In this document: positions 21,268 through 21,877 of the stretch, piece by piece
How the letters are laid out: each line of letters opens with the position of its first letter
How positions within the stretch are numbered: the first letter of the stretch is position 1
Virus record (IMG/VR): IMGVR_UViG_3300017971_000815
Location: 1-21,877 of that record
Strand: one strand, 5' to 3'
DNA length: 21,877 bases
Origin: a virus
The notes under the pieces: generated by a model
The model's database searches: none
What the model was told of the DNA's origin: nothing
Seen by the model: the letters and a program-made list of their open reading frames with translations, nothing else
Position numbers and translations under genes: made by a program

Positions 21268-21283
21268 ATATAGGAGATAAATA
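21259..21283 (+). repeat. Duplicated ribosome-binding segment
   Basis: AGGAGATAAATA occurs twice (21259-21270 and 21272-21283), one base apart. The first copy includes the stop codon of the gp4-like gene; the second is the Shine-Dalgarno region of the next gene. It probably arose by slippage. The longer spacing keeps the next start from overlapping. Confidence 0.7.
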
Positions 21284-21541
21284 ATGGACTTAATAGAAAA
21301 ATATATGGGTGAAAAGGCATTTTTTCCAAAGGGTAGATCAGCATATACACCTGGTGATATAGTAAAAATTACAGGTAATGTAAATAAGAAATATAAAGGA
21401 AAACAAGGTGAGGTTGTTACTAATTTAATGGACCCCGGACATGAAAAGAAATATCATATTGAGATTGATGTAAATGGAAAAAAAATAGTAGTTTTAAATA
21501 CTGAAGTTGAATTAGTTAAACCTAGAAGTGTATTAAAGTAA
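21284..21541 (+). CDS. Leader-bearing protein with KOW/SH3-like domain
   Basis: An 85-residue protein. The leader MDLIEKYMGE then K fits the shared motif with an M-G-E end. After it, residues ~19-75 read like a KOW/SH3-type beta barrel: YTPGDIVKITGNVNKKYKGK, QGEVV, then strands YHIEIDVNGKKIVVL and TEVELVKP. KOW domains bind RNA or proteins, as in NusG and ribosomal protein L24. Here it would be carried to the head interior and possibly injected with DNA. The fold call is by eye. Confidence 0.65.
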   Translation: MDLIEKYMGEKAFFPKGRSAYTPGDIVKITGNVNKKYKGKQGEVVTNLMDPGHEKKYHIEIDVNGKKIVVLNTEVELVKPRSVLK

Positions 21542-21553
21542 TGGGGGATAAAT

Positions 21554-21838
21554 ATGTATTTAATAGACAAATATCTAATTGAAGCTAATAAAGAATATAT
21601 ACATGTAATTGATGATAATGGAGAGTTTAATGTAATGCATTCCGTTCATAATAGTCCTCAATTAGGTGGTCAGGTAATGAAAACATTTAAAAGTAAAAAG
21701 AAGGCGATTGAGTTTGCTTTTAAAATTCAGAAAAAAGAAATCATTTTAAGTTGGAAACAGAAAGGAAATAGAGCAACTGGTGCAACGTGGTCCAAAGAGG
21801 GGGTTCATGCTACTGTGAGACAACTTAGAGGAAAATAA
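21554..21838 (+). CDS. Small leader-bearing protein ending YLIE|A
   Basis: A 94-residue protein with a GGGG site. The leader MYLIDKYLIE then ANKEY has L-I-E before A, a good prohead-protease site. The mature part starts with beta strands (YIHVIDDNGEFNVMHS), contains a Lys-rich helix (FKSKKKAIEFAFKIQKK), and ends with a basic, Thr/Gly-rich segment (RATGATWSKEGVHATVRQLRGK). No known domain. It belongs to the probable internal-head cluster. Confidence 0.65.
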   Translation: MYLIDKYLIEANKEYIHVIDDNGEFNVMHSVHNSPQLGGQVMKTFKSKKKAIEFAFKIQKKEIILSWKQKGNRATGATWSKEGVHATVRQLRGK

Positions 21839-21848
21839 GGAGAGAGAA

Positions 21849-21877
21849 ATGACAGACATAGAAAAGAGATTGGATAT
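21849..21877 (+). CDS. Start of a further cluster gene, cut by window end
   Basis: AAGGAGAGA precedes an ATG at 21849 that opens MTDIEKRLDI. Only about ten residues are visible. The start is like the shared leader (IEK-x-L), so the cluster probably goes on beyond the window. Confidence 0.6.

Noticed and set aside
1-21877. CRISPR arrays, insertion sequences, integrase or attachment sites, toxin-antitoxin pairs, riboswitches
   Set aside because: I looked for regularly spaced repeats, transposase motifs and long structured leaders on both strands and saw none. The GIY-YIG gene is the only mobile element.

Overview
The window looks like part of the genome of a large, AT-rich tailed bacteriophage of the T4-like (myovirus) kind. 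The evidence is a family-B DNA polymerase close in size and motif spacing to T4 gp43, a T4 gp41-like replicative helicase, UvsW-like and UvsY-like recombination proteins next to each other, a T4 gp4-like head-completion nuclease, a PIN-PhoH protein, encoded tRNAs, and densely packed, often overlapping genes with GGAG-type ribosome binding sites. The host cannot be read from the sequence.

Layout. (1) 1-6026, plus strand: virion and tail-associated genes. A repeat-built 725-residue protein is followed by a free-standing GIY-YIG homing endonuclease lodged between structural genes, then several small unassigned genes. (2) 6010-7843, minus strand: uvsY then uvsW, convergent with the structural block. 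(3) 7844-7969: a divergent control region built on a perfect 22-bp palindrome that supplies two back-to-back -35 boxes, plus T4-late-type TATAAATA boxes on each strand. (4) 7970-15308, plus strand: replicative helicase, a uracil-DNA-glycosylase-superfamily protein, a small membrane-anchored acidic protein, PIN-PhoH, three tRNAs all with leucine anticodons, DNA polymerase, a DUF551-like protein and an unassigned protein. (5) 15303-18229, minus strand: a probable lysis or envelope module in transcription order: tail-anchored coiled-coil protein, stand-alone PAS-domain protein, two-TM holin-like protein with a repeat tail, permuted NlpC/P60 (YiiX-like) cysteine hydrolase, an unassigned helical protein, and a small protein with a capsid-targeting-like N-terminus. 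(6) 18230-18339: a second divergent control region, again with TATAAATA on both strands. (7) 18340-21877, plus strand: eight complete and one truncated small gene of a candidate set of internal-head proteins, interrupted by the gp4-like nuclease.

The most interesting signal is a short N-terminal motif (roughly M-x-LIDKID-x-YL-x-E) shared by about a dozen otherwise unrelated small proteins. It often ends in [L/I/M]-x-E followed by A, K or Q, which is the cleavage preference of the T4 prohead protease gp21. Two of these proteins are an acidic-to-basic paralogous pair with a second such site (I/L-D-E before A) exactly at the charge switch. I read this as a large set of proteins delivered into the capsid by a common targeting peptide, several with histone-like basic mature parts. 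This is an inference from sequence pattern only.
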